Source: Paraphysomonas bandaiensis
Taxonomy: Eukaryota > Chrysophyceae
DNA length: 64,000 nt
Direction of reading: 5' to 3'
NCBI GenBank assembly: GCA_965644295.1
Contig: CBFFRP010000001.1
Location: forward strand, 62,001 to 126,000
Under the pieces are notes generated by a model that was given only the letters and a program-made list of their open reading frames with translations, searched no databases and was not told where the DNA came from. Shown here one piece after another: positions 36,719-48,569 of this stretch. The position numbers and the translations under genes are program-made. How positions within the stretch are numbered: position 1 is the first letter of the stretch; each line of letters begins with the position of its first letter.

Positions 36719-39700
36719 TTATGTCTTGCCTTCTTTTTTGTTCCGTAGAGCGATTATCTTTTCTTTCCTTGTCCTTCGACTAGGGGTTGTAGGGCCTCCA
36801 TCAGGAGCGGGGCAGGATGTCGATGACAATGACGATGTATCAGACCTAAGATCCTGTTCCACATGCCCAAAAGATTTGATTAGCGGAATTCCTCTAGATG
36901 ACCCCGACCTGCGGCGTTGAGGTACGACATGCTTCGTTGTATTTGCCTGTAACATGTTAGTCAACAGACAGCATATACTGCAACGTACATTGTGATCTTG
37001 CACACTTCCAGCAGCATTCTGGTCCAATGGGAGTTGCTGCATATCGATATCATTTCGCTGTTCACTGCGGGATGTCATCGTGATATCCGTGCTTTCACTT
37101 CCACGACGACAGCTTGAGATGGAAGAACTTAGAATGCCACTATATCTACGGTCGGAATTGGCTTGGCCTGTCGAACATATAGGTTCTGCTTCTGCCCGTG
37201 ATGCCAACAGTGCCGTAAGGGCGCGTTCTCTATCGCTCTGTTCTGTTGGAGATTCATAGGAGGGAGCTAATCGGTCACTGAGAGCAGATGAGGACCTGTG
37301 ATCATCGTCATCACTTCCCCGATTATCCAAAGTCATAAGTGCCTTCGCAATAGTGGACTGACTTAAGTGGGACCCTGGTACACTTCCTTTCATAGGAGTT
37401 GAAACTGACGAAGAACTGCCGGTGGTAATATCATTTCGGCGGGATATAATTTGTCGCTTGATATTATCTCGACGGGATTCTTGCTGAGTTAATGGAGGTG
37501 AACTGTTCCGAGTTTGGCCTCTATATGCAGGTACTACGCCTTTTGGAGGACTATATAGATGAGGCTGAAAGGAGCACCCCTTGTATTTCTCTTCCTCCAC
37601 CTTCTTTTTAACTGATGATTAAGAATTATAGTCAGCATGATAATAATATTGGCCACAAGACACTTACTTTGCTCTGCCCGTTGTCTCGCAGCGTCAGCCT
37701 CTTGAGACAATATATCTTCTATAGATTTCTCTACGCATTAAAATAAGATAAAATCAGAAGTTCACAACATATCCTAGGCACCTCCTGTCCTCCCCTTGCG
37801 CTTGGCAAGAGAAGACGAAGTATTGTCAATATGTGGCCGAAATGTTAGCTGGCTTGCTTCTGCATGTAACAGTTCTTGTACTACCTATTTCCACACAGGA
37901 TGTTACCACTATGGAAAGCTGAATCCACTCCTACCTCTAGTCGTGGTTTCGGTACGTGTATGTAAGCCTTCCCTACACCTTGACGGCATCGACGAACCGC
38001 ATCTTCCATCTGATGAATAGCATTACTTTTCACGTGTATCTAATGTGCGCTGGAATGCGTACCATGCCAACAAACTCAGTATAATCTATCATATAGCGAT
38101 CATCTCCAGCATCGACCCCAGCGCGCTGAATAACCGACACTGACGCTACGCGTTTTCCCGCTCGCCTCATTCCACGATTGCGAACTGTGAGTCATATCTC
38201 ATTACACATAAGTACATGCAAGAGGCATACCATTAACAATCAAGTCTCGGATGTCTTCCGCCATCATATCTGGGTCGATAGAACGCACGTCTAATTTCTT
38301 GTCTTCCCAATCCTGAATCTAGCTAACATGATGACAATTAATAGCTATTCAAAGACAAACCTTTTGAGATAAGGCAGTGAGCATTTCTGGTGACGATGGA
38401 TCATATGGCCTGCAATCCGTCTCAGGAATGGACTCTTTTAACTGCATCAAAGAGGTATCACATTACAAGAACAAACTAAACAAGTAAAATACACCTCTTG
38501 AACGGCCAGTAGTATTCTATATATTTCTTCCGTGCTCTGTCTGAGCGAATTATTCAAAATAGAGGCTGACTTCGGCAAAGCGGCGTGCTGTTTCTCCTTG
38601 ATCTCCCGCTCTTCTTTTGCCTGCAGTATAGAGATAAGAACAGATCGATCACTATTTGCCAAACACTTACAACATACTCAGACTGCAACTTCTGTATTCG
38701 CGACTTATGTTCCTTCCCTCTACGCATATCGTTATCATAACAGAATACATATATGCACCCATACTTTCTAAGTAGCTTGTCTGCAATATCTTCCTTATCG
38801 TCATCTTTGATCACAGCTTGAAACGAACTGGACTCAGGTAAGGGACCAACAGTTGGTTTGAAATATTTCTGTCAAATTGTATTAAACACGAAGTCAAAAA
38901 TCGCATTGAAGGAACCTTATTCGTGCTCGGATCATAGCTATAAGCCCGATCCCTAGAACAAAATATAAGACATCTAGGGTATAAACGATGTTAAGAACAG
39001 ACTCTGCTGCTTTCTTCTTTGATCTAAGCTCTATATACTCGTATGTCAAACGGTTAACAGTTTCCTCAACTTCACGACTGGACTTCTTCACTGGTCTGAC
39101 TTTTCTGCTTTCAGATTCGCCTGGAACCAAAACATTTAGCTAACTCAGGTACATCCTACCAATACATACTTTGATGCTTCGATGGTACTTCCTTCCCAGG
39201 TACCGCTTGCCTGCAGAGGGTCTCGCCAACAACTAATCTGCGCACACAGTGTTACTGAACAAAAAGTAAAAAAAAAAGCTAAACCTTTCTGTAACTGGAA
39301 GAGACAGGTAGGTGCTAAGTCCAGTCTCTGCAACAGAAATCTTGTTTCCAATATCTCCAAGAACTTCTGAACACCATCATTCATAGCAAATATCGACTTT
39401 TTATACAGACCTGTTTTCGAATTCCTGCTGTCATCTCTCCCACGACAGTGCTTTTTCAGTAATTCTTTAGAAGAATCGGGGATACGAGGCCTTATTTTAT
39501 GAGTGAGAGACAGCTAACGAAATTTTCTTGTACCTGAACGTCAATACTTCATCTTCATCTCCCCAAGCATTGCGAATTAGTTTAACCTTCTTTGCCTGCA
39601 TATACATATGAGCCATATCAAGTGCATGCAGCTTAACATTTTACCTGTAATTCTTTGTTGGCGTATAAGTATTCGTGTAGGGGTTCATTCCCACGCCGTC

Positions 39701-41524
39701 TACTAGAGCCAGAAAATTCGCTCGGACCTTACGGAGCATAATAAGACACCAGCAACGCCTATACGACAACGTACCGGCTACAAGCTCCGATACATTAGTT
39801 GGCTGAAATGAGCAAAGCCGCTGCTCAGATTCGAATCCACATTTCTCACATTTCAAGTGATATTCCACCTCAGTGGAAGTCATTTTACTTCCAGGTCGTA
39901 TCTCATTAAATGACCCGCACTGTAGACACGACCTACGCAACGTCTTAGTTCATTACTGATGGGCTGCTGCAGAGATTCCCCACCAATCCGAAACAGTCGA
40001 CTCTCTGTATTTCGCGTTTTCCCGTGCCAGCTTTTCTCGCTTTTGTTTCTGGGTCTTTGCATCCTCATAAAGTCGCTCAGCTACATCTGTAAAGAATTCA
40101 AAACTCACATTAGGACCAAATATGCACTGAATAGTATCTACCTTTTGACTTGTTACTCGAGAAACCGATATTTTGTACTACTGCTTTCGAGCCACGGGAA
40201 AGTTTGAACCTGCCTGCCTCCATCTCAGCCCGCTCCCGTGCCTCGGACTGAGCCCTCCGCAAATCCCGACGTTGCCCCTGCACTTTGGCATAATCGTGAA
40301 GTCGCGAGCCAACTCCGGCATTGCTATTTGTCCGGACTGATGCATTAGACATGGAGTGGCCCATGACCCTACTTTTGGAAAGCACAAGGCTGGATCGCTG
40401 CTTTACAGTACTGCAACAACGTCACTCAATCCATAAGGCAAAAAATACTACTCACGGAGGAATTGAGACGTTGTTCTGCTGCTTTTGATGTGAGAGTGAA
40501 TGGCTCTTTTTCCCAAGACCTTTCCACGCACGCTGCGGGAATAAATACGTGATAGTGATGAGGAAATCACCTGATAAAGGGTTTCACTAACCTTCACTCT
40601 AGCATAAAGAGCAGACCCTCGTTGGTCCTTTGCAGCAGCATCTCCCGCTTCCCTCTGCTCTGCCTCATCTATATATGCACTAATGTCTCCAGAAAGGCTG
40701 GCGTCTATATCCTCCCCATTTCCTCTACCCGGGCCTGAGGATATCGCACTTATATCCAATCCAGGAATCCCTTCACCAGAAACAGGATTAAGATCCGATA
40801 TATCTAGATTACCTCGCATCACTATTGAATCTTGTGACTGAAGCTGATGACGAGAAGAGCTCCCCGTGGGTGATAACGTTGTATCAGGATGACCCTCCTC
40901 GTTCACTGAATTTGTAACAGTGGAAACCGACTGTTCGTCTTCTACTCTCCTACCGTCATCATAACAATCTATATTCGCAGAACTTTCGTGCTGTGTCTGC
41001 TGATGATCTGGGCTAGTGAGAGGAAGATCCACTGGGTCGCTGGCTGTGGGTTCAACATCTGGGTAACGGGCAACATCCAAGGCTCCACCCTCCATACCGG
41101 TGTCTGAATACGAGTCGTCTACACCACCTACTAAGTCATGTGACTGCTAAATAGAGATAATTATACCTAAAGTAGGAGATTGCGGTCGTAGCTCCGAATT
41201 TGCCTCCTTAAATTTCTCGATTGTTGACTGTATATGGGAAGCAATAGTTGGGATGGCCGTCTCTTTCATTCCGTGTTTCGATACGAAGTCCTACATATCA
41301 TAAGCGTACAATACATGAGAGGATATATCCAGTACCTTAGCAAGCTTGAGGGAGTCATCGTTCCAGTGGACAGTGATGCTGTCTTGGTTTCCTTTACCGA
41401 AAGCGATCTCAATGACCATCATCTCATTGTCATCCCCCTCATAAGAGTCCTCATCATACGACCCTTCATAAGAGCCCTCATAGGAGCCTTCATAGCTAGA
41501 TATAGAGGAGCTACTGTGAGACAT
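36719..41524 (-). CDS. Large coiled-coil protein with repeated F-R/Q-P motifs, 1245 aa
   Basis: I assemble 23 phase-consistent exons: 41524-41336, 41290-41167, 41130-40592, 40532-40456, 40410-40142, 40086-39984, 39932-39775, 39727-39645, 39595-39534, 39490-39411, 39366-39285, 39237-39170, 39120-39003, 38952-38916, 38868-38671, 38620-38495, 38441-38361, 38318-38231, 38184-38063, 38009-37935, 37884-37782, 37730-37668, 37611-36719. The N-terminus has YEGSYEGSYEGS repeats, then a compact domain (ITVHWNDDSLKLAKDFVSKH...) resembling a ubiquitin-like/PFU fold. An acidic disordered stretch follows, then helical segments with ERLYEDAKTQKQKREK, a putative zinc site (CLQC...CEKC) and recurring CSFQP, LTFRPRIPDSSKELL and LTFRPHIDNTSSSL motifs. 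The tail is Ser/Arg-rich. Such motifs occur in ciliary/cytoskeletal proteins of protists; no function can be assigned. Confidence 0.78.
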
Positions 41525-42420
41525 GGATAGTGGTGTGGTAGAGAGAGAGGCGAATGTGTTATGAGGGTGTTACGTGTGGAGATAAGTGTATATAGTGCAC
41601 TGTATGGATGAGTGTGTGTGTATGTATATATGATCGACCTCGTATATGACTACACGATAATTATATATACAGACAGATGCAGGTATCAGTGAACAAGAAA
41701 CAGTATAGACTGTGGTATGATTTATAGCTCTTCACTTATCCTTAACATGATGCTACCATATAGAGGAGTGGGTGATCTATTTGTACTAACAGTCACTGTG
41801 TGTATATACAGTACGCACACAGCAGCAGTAAACACCGTTGCTGATACCTGACACTACTGTACATCCCGATATACTGCTGCTGTACAGCTGTACAATTGTA
41901 CACACTGTCATATAGAGACGGTGTACAGCCGTAGTACAAATTGGAGGAGGTATTTTTACAACAGTCATAAAAAAATAATATTGGATATACGTATACAGGT
42001 ATAGTATTATGTATACAGGAGTTTGTCAAGATCTAGATTTCGAAAAAGTGTTCCAGAAAAAGAGGGATCTTATAAGAAAACCCTGATTATTAGTTTAAAA
42101 ATGTGGTGGTATTTATATATTTTTATATTAAAAACGTCCTTTCGATGATGATATTTGTAGGGGGTTGGTGTGTGTAACAATCATGATACTTCATACCATA
42201 CACACACATACAGCAGCATGCATACATCATCACTCTCCTGTTGTACTGTATTTCTCTGCATACATATATATATATGTATATTTCTCCTACAAAATATTGA
42301 GCTCGCCGGGCGGTCTCTATATAAGCACATTGCCAATGAGCCTTCCACACATATAGTTTCCTTCAATAGTTATCCATATTAATAGGCAACTGTCGCCTAG
42401 TGAGATATATATAATTAATT
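41525..42420. promoter_or_regulatory. Divergent promoter, large coiled-coil gene / FHA-PP2C gene
   Basis: An 896-bp gap with GCAGCAGTA at 41822, ATACTGCTGCTGTAC at 41871 and several CTGTAC/GTACAG palindromes. CAGCAGCATGCATAC is at 42210. No exon is recognised. Confidence 0.5.
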
Positions 42421-44769
42421 ATGGATAATGCGGATGGGAAAGTAAACAGCAGTGAAACGCCTGATAAGAAGTATGATGCCAGTGAGACGAAGACAGACAA
42501 TAAGAGTGATAGTAAGCGTGTTGATGAGTTGAAATCAGAGGGAAAACAGGGACAGAATAGTTCAGATTCGAAGCGTATTGATGATGATATTAACTCTCTG
42601 TTTGAGAAAGGTGACACTCCGTGTGTTACATATATGTATATGTGTATAGAGGGATGTATACACGTACATGTATGTCACATATGTATATATACTTATATGG
42701 ATACTGTATAAGATTGATAGATACATATACTGTATATGTATGCTATGTATGGATTATATTATGATGCATATCTCGCAGGAGATGGATCCGAGAACGACAC
42801 GTTATCTAGAAACCACCCTCTTGCTGAATTTTTAAAGGAGAACAAAGGGATGTTAAAGGGATTATCACAAGAGGAATTTAAGGCCAAATATAGCGCCTAT
42901 ATGAAGGATTTGGAAGATAAAAGTAGTGCGCCTGCCAAACCAGAACACAGACGATCAGATTCTGCGGATATAAACAGGGGAATAGCGTCCGTGTTGGCCG
43001 AAGATGAATCTAAAGACTTCCTGGATAAGATCGTTCTGAAGTTTACAACAATGTCCGAGGCCAACTCCGAGGCGCCGTCCTTTACGGTGGGTACAAAGGG
43101 GGCGAAGATTGGGCGAGATCAGAGCAACGAAGTTTGTGTTCCTTCAGATACACGACTCGCCCACGAGGGCCACTCTTTCATTGAGCACTCTGACGGTAGC
43201 TTTTACCTACTTGATGGGGGTTACGACTTCTCGGCTAGCATCCGTATCAGTGTAGGTGTTAAGAAGAAGGAGTGGATTATGATGCCGAAGGCAAGATTTT
43301 CTGCGGGGAATTCAGTTTTCGAGAGCAATGGGCTCACTCCTGAAGGCAATCTTATGCTTGAAGTGATAGAGGGACCTCTAAAGGGTGAGCGTCGGGTTGT
43401 GACGAAAAAAGGGGCGAGTCTCGGTCGATCCTCTGACAACATCATTGCTATTCCAGACCGTGAACTCTCAAGGCGGCATTCTAGAGTAGAATGGGACGAG
43501 AAGTTGGGGGAGTACTGTGTGTGCGATATCGGTAGCACCAACGGTACGTACATGCAGTTGGTGGGCCCATACGCAGGTCGGTATAAGCTCTGTATTAATG
43601 ACCACATACTTGTCGGGCGCACTGGGTTTTCTATCAACAGGTTCGATTACGGTCTGTCTGAGGAAATTGGGCATCGGCAGACTATGGAAGACAGTTGTAC
43701 TATTGTCCAGCACATGGACTTGCCCGGACTCAACATTCAGAATCTTGCGCCACAATCATTCTTTGGAGTGTTCGATGGGCATGGAGGCTCCAATGCTTCG
43801 CTGTACCTCTCCCAAAACCTGCACACAAATGTCGGAGAAGCATTATTATCCCGTAGTGAGGAACTTCGATCGTTAATGACAGACATCGATGCTGGGGACA
43901 ATGACGACACTCACCCACTCAAGGAAAGACTGGACCGCATTGTAATTGATGCACTCGAAACTTCTTTTCTCAAGACGGACCACGAGTTCGTCACCACCTC
44001 GGAGCACGCGCAGAACGGATCCACAGCCACCACTGCTCTCGTTCTGGGCAAGCGACTCTATTGCGCTAATGTCGGTGACTCTCGATCGATGCTTTGCCGA
44101 CGTTTTGCCCCAAAACCAATGTCAGAGGACCACAAGCCAACACGGGAGGATGAGCAAAAGCGCATTAGAGATGCAGGTGGCTTCGTGATAAACAACAGGG
44201 TTATGGGCGAACTCGCGGTGTCACGTGCTTTTGGGGATGCTGAATTCAAGAAAGGAATTCAGGTTTGCGTCGATCATATTTTCGTGTGGTCTTACAATTC
44301 GCGCGTCTATGTTTTCGTAGAGTATCATTGACGAGGAGGGCGTAAAAATGTCAACCACAGGCAGCACAGGTAGTGGGGACGATGGTGAGGGAAAAGATAC
44401 CAAGAACTGGGACCAGCCACTCATCATTGCTAAACCCGATGTAGAGGTATGCAAGGTATTCATTGCTGTTTGTAGCGCTCACTTTGTTGCAGACCACTAC
44501 TCTTACAGACGACGACCAGTTCCTTCTGCTGGCATGTGATGGGTTATTCGACGTTTTTACGGAACAGGAGGTGGTTGACTTTGTAAAGCACAATATGGAA
44601 GAGCATGGTGATGCGCAGAAGTGCTGTGAGGTGGGTTCCTCGGGTATCTCATTTGTCAAATACCCTTACCACTCTTTCCTTGTAGAACATCACGGATGTG
44701 GCAATCAACAAGCGGAACTCTCGAGACAATGTATCAGTTATCCTAATCATCCTCAATAAGTGGTATTAG
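42421..44769 (+). CDS. Protein phosphatase 2C with two FHA domains
   Basis: Five exons (42421-42610, 42779-44262, 44321-44455, 44493-44630, 44686-44769) encode 676 residues. Residues 1-65 are Lys/Asp/Ser-rich. FHA 1 (about 165-270) has KIGRDQSNEV but keeps little of the phosphothreonine loop (HEGHSF). FHA 2 (about 280-390) is canonical, with LGRSSDN, SRRHSRVEW and GSTNGTYMQ. The catalytic PP2C domain has RQTMED, FFGVFDGHGG, ALVLGKRLYCANVGDSR, ELAVSRAFGD, CDGLFDV and DNVSVI, so the metal-binding aspartates are present. FHA domains bind phosphothreonine, so the enzyme should be recruited to phosphorylated partners and dephosphorylate Ser/Thr. Plant KAPP has one FHA plus PP2C; two are unusual. 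Intron 1 is 168 nt, the rest 37-58. Confidence 0.92.
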
Positions 44770-45106
44770 TGATAGATACAGACGGCGTATTCAAGATTTA
44801 ATATACTTGTGAGGTTTGCTGTCTCAGTATTGTGGTAGGATGGTATATTGAAATGTATTTGGGTTCTTCGTAGCAGTGTGACGCACGAATATTGTACTAT
44901 ACGTCAGGGTTATTTTTTCGAAGTAGTTCCACGTGTAGGTTCGTGTTTAACATGGTCGTGAAACCAAAAATAAGAATCTAGTAAAGCAGTATTATATTGA
45001 AGTGGATTTTTTCATACAATAGTCTGACGACATTTTTTTAACCCAAATTGGTAATGAAGAGGTATGAGAGCTCTAATGTAAATACCATGAATGAATAGTT
45101 GCATTA

Positions 45107-45213
45107 AATGTCTAATTATTAGCAATAGGCGATTTGAGAGTCAGAACTAATTTGAGAGTCTCTGATATCCTACTATTTAATGCAACGAAAAAGCCGCTTG
45201 TGCGTCACTGAAA
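45107..45213 (-). repeat. Dispersed repeat, 5'-truncated, reversed
   Basis: Read on the minus strand it gives GTGACGCACAAGCGGC, TTAAATAGTAGGATATCAGAG and CCTATTGCTAATAATTAGAC: the 3' end of the family. Confidence 0.75.
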
Positions 45214-45214
45214 G

Positions 45215-45390
45215 CCAGGCTTGCGTAACAATTAATAGGTTTCCAAATTATTGGCAATAATCGCCAATTAATTGGATTGGCAATAATCGCCAATTAATTG
45301 GATTGGCAATTAAATTAATTGGTTGTAAAAGAGATAATTTCAATTATTATGCGTAAATGTTGCCAATTAATTGCCATTTAATTGGCTGGC
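45215..45390. repeat. AT-rich palindromic element (MITE-like)
   Basis: It opens CCAGGCTTGCGTAACAA, like the element at 21739. It then carries a 29-bp tandem duplication built on GCCAATTAATTGG and GGCAATAATC, and further GCCAATTAATTGCC palindromes up to GGCTGGC. Confidence 0.5.
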
Positions 45391-46509
45391 TAAATTATAT
45401 AGAGCATCTTACGATATCTAGCTACTGATCTTAGGTACACACCCATTATATGTTAGCATAGTAGTATGGATGTATGTGCACAGTCACGTTATCATTTTAT
45501 TAATCATAATTAGGGATAGTATACACTTTAACCTCAGCATGCAAGAGAAATATATCATGTTAAAGAATGTTGGCAAAGAACAAACTGAGCACCTCCATAA
45601 CGATCGTCTAGATACATAGCATATAATGTGACAGCATATTCAACTGCTTCGAAATATTCAAGTATAGTAGTGTAAATGTGTAATTGACGTTATAATGAGT
45701 GAGACACTAATAACCACCCTTTTACTCGTTAGTTTCTAACTATATAAGTAGAAAGCTGCAACAATGAAGTTGATCAATGAAGTCGTTGACAGTAGAAAGA
45801 ACTGCAGAAATATCTTCGAATATGAGGAGTTTACACAACCAGGACATAAATGAATCAACGAAAATTAACAAAATTTCATTGATATCTTGCAATTATTTAG
45901 AGTTCAATGTTACAGCTTTAGTTTATAGCTTTGATGAAGATGAAATGTTTCGGATATTCTAATGACTTAACAATTCGTCTTCCTAAATGTATTATAATTC
46001 AAGAACTTTTTGATATTATATAGCATGCTGTGTGTGTGGACAGTACAATCCATCTTTCAAATTCTTACATTTTACTGCGTAGTTTCTTAGTAATTACTAT
46101 CATGTTGTAGGCTCTGTCACTTTCTCCAATATTGCTGTTTTTAGTCCTTTTCTTTGACGCAGTTACTATATATATATTATATAACAACCAATAACACATC
46201 TAATATAACATACATGTACATTATAATATACTAACCTTTTAAGTGCCTCAAGTAACTTGCCACTAGCTTTTTTATACACATGCTGTCAATGGCATATATA
46301 TTTAATTGCAACATATTAAATAATTATTATTGTTCTTGAAAATATTATTATTATTTTTTATTTTTGCTTGCAATATATTGTTGACTGGCTCTGCTGCTGT
46401 CCATATCAGAAGTTGACATTATTTGCTAAGGTTTACTATTCTCAATTGATAAGATGAAATTATAAACATTACATGTGATAAAGAATCTAAGTTGTATTCG
46501 ATGTGTTCA

Positions 46510-46709
46510 ACACCATTCATTTACTACTATAGTGTACAAACCACACACTCAGTGATCGTATCCTGTATAGTCACCCACTTCTACTTCAGTTTCATACTAC
46601 ACAATAAAATAAATGTACTATTTACATATATATATCTTTGACCCTTGCATCTCACATAATACTGCACTCAATTGCAAGTATATAGAATCTTCAGATCTCA
46701 ACACTCCCC
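46510..46709 (-). repeat. Probable LTR of a decayed copia element
   Basis: On the minus strand, downstream of RNase H remains, a polypurine tract (TTGAGGGGGAGTG, 46714-46702) is followed by TGTTGAGATCTGAAG, the usual start of a copia 3' LTR. The far end near 46510 (GGTGTTGAACA) is a guess. Confidence 0.5.
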
Positions 46710-48035
46710 CTCAATTGAGTGTTGTACCATGATGCCTCCTAGCTATTGAATGCCTGCGACAAAAATTCTTGACAGTAAAATAGACTCATCTCTAAGTCTA
46801 AACCTCTGTCTAAAAACACTCAGTACCTACTTGCGTCTTCTTTTATCTCTTGGTCCCTCGCTAATCACTTCAGTGGAACTCTTGATTTTCTCTCCAAGAT
46901 TTCTCTTTTTCTCTGCCCCATGTATGATAAACCAACCAATGACTTTGTATAAATATCTGCTGCTTGTTGCGATGTATGCGCATGTAATCGTATTGAACTG
47001 ATTAGGATCCACATGCTTTCTCACCATGTGATACTTAATCTCAATGTGTTTCGACTTCTTGTGAAACACTAGGTTTTCGGCCAAATCCTGGGCACTCTGA
47101 CTGTCGATGAAGATGGTGTGGGTTTGATGAGCCTCAACTTAATCTCACCCGTCACCCCCCGAACCCATAGCACTTCTTGGAGACCCGATTAAATACACTG
47201 ATACTCAGACTGCATGCTTGACGTTGCCACTGTCGTCTGCAGTTTGGACTGCCAGACTATACAGGCCCTCCCGCTGCAAACCCAACGTACCCCGACGTGG
47301 ACTTCCTGGACAGCTGGTCTCCCGCCCAATCCGCTTCAGTAAACATATGGAAGTCGAACCGTCTACTCCCATATTGAATCTCTTTGTCAAGACACATCCA
47401 GTTGATGAATTACCATGTTCATCACGAAGGCTATATATATGGCGATTAACAGTCGCACTGTTACTCCCTCAACAACGGGAGAGAAACGGTTCGCCCAACC
47501 ACTCGACAGCGGTCCACAACCGATTGCTACAAGACGGACCTCTCCCTCCTTATCGTACTTCTTTTCATTGACGTACTTGGATGCAGTGAGACGACCCCGT
47601 CAGGTATACGAGTCACCTCCATGGTGTCTCGCTTCGCCAGACCCTCTCGCTCTACACGGCGAGCTCGTCTCCACTCCCTGTGCTCGGCACTCTCTTCAAG
47701 GACTCAAGATGTGTCTAAGGCACTGTCGACTCTTCCGTTGACATCCACACTGAGTCTGCCTCCTGTAAAAGGTCACTCACATCACCCTCCTCACTCAAAT
47801 GATGGATTTGTCCTAATACTGACACGTTCGTTACAGTCCTTGGAGTTCTTGCGCGTTTGCCGTTCGGATGATTCTCGGCAGGGGTCCGTTCCCCCGAAGG
47901 TGATGCTGAGTCAGCCTGGGGCTGCACCTGCCCACTTTCCGACTGCTGTGGCACCACTCCGCTGATACCGCCGTCACGGTTGTCAGTAACTCTGGCCCTA
48001 ACCACCCTCTGCGCAAGATCCTCTGTCATCATCTT
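46702..48035 (-). pseudogene. Decayed Ty1/copia pol (RT start and RNase H only)
   Basis: On the minus strand, fragments appear in copia order but in shifting frames. There is a Ser/Pro/Glu-rich integrase-RT linker (48032-47715), then EGEVRLVAIG and FSPVVEGVTVRLLIAI...VIHQLDVS of the RT fingers (about 47555-47400). Next come RNase H pieces EADWAGDQLSRKSTSGYV (about 47340-47270), VWQSKLQTTVATSS (about 47255-47205), FIDSQSAQDLAENLVFHKKS and IEIKYHMVRKHVD (about 47120-46995). The RT palm with its YVDD box is missing, so an internal deletion joined RT to RNase H. Frameshifts and stops confirm it is dead. The plus-strand open frames here are shadows. Confidence 0.82.
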
Positions 48036-48569
48036 GATATCAGCAATGTGAAATAGGAGTCCTATCCTCTACTTGAACTTGGCCACCAGTAACCAACGAC
48101 CGGTATCCCACAATAAGCCCCTTCCTTATCACCACTCTGTTAGTCTTTATCTCTGCTAGTTTGGTGACGAACAATGATAATCTGATTCATGGTTGTGTTC
48201 ATTGTATGTCAGTGAAACTAACGCAGGAATAAACACCAACATCACACACACAAAATATACGAAGAATGGTTTGATTTTCAGCCTTCGATACATCCTGTGT
48301 TGAAACATAAATAATGACTGTCCATAGTATATGCTTTTACATCTCATACAAAGAGTATTTGTCTACAGATCATTGAAACAAGCATTCCAATGAAAGATAT
48401 AAATGAAATATCTATACTTCAAACTTTTTCTTATATTTTTATACTTGCCACCATAAACCATATAACCTAGAATTTCTTAGTCAGTATAAATAGGTACCAT
48501 AGATTTAAAAAATGTCGAATAAATAGATCGAATGGTACCGGGTTACTTCCGAGTACTCACTGACGTTGT
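48036..48569. other. Gap between copia relic and Rab-Roco gene
   Basis: 534 bp with no recognised feature; presumably the 3' untranslated region and terminator of the minus-strand Rab-Roco gene. Confidence 0.5.

Larger units (their letters stand above)
44770..46510. other. Convergent intergenic region with repeat relics
   Basis: The gap contains a reversed 5'-truncated dispersed repeat (45107-45213) joined directly to an AT-palindromic element (45215-45390). Beyond that it is AT-rich with no recognised gene. Confidence 0.65.

Noticed and set aside
40456-40532. Alternative frame reading EPFTLTSKAAEQRL in the fourth exon of the large coiled-coil gene
   Set aside because: It looks protein-like, but intron phases on both sides require the other frame (RAWKGLGKK...).
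46750-47001. Plus-strand 83-codon frame
   Set aside because: Antisense to the copia RNase H end.
47218-47965. Plus-strand open frames
   Set aside because: The complementary strand carries recognisable copia RT and RNase H fragments.
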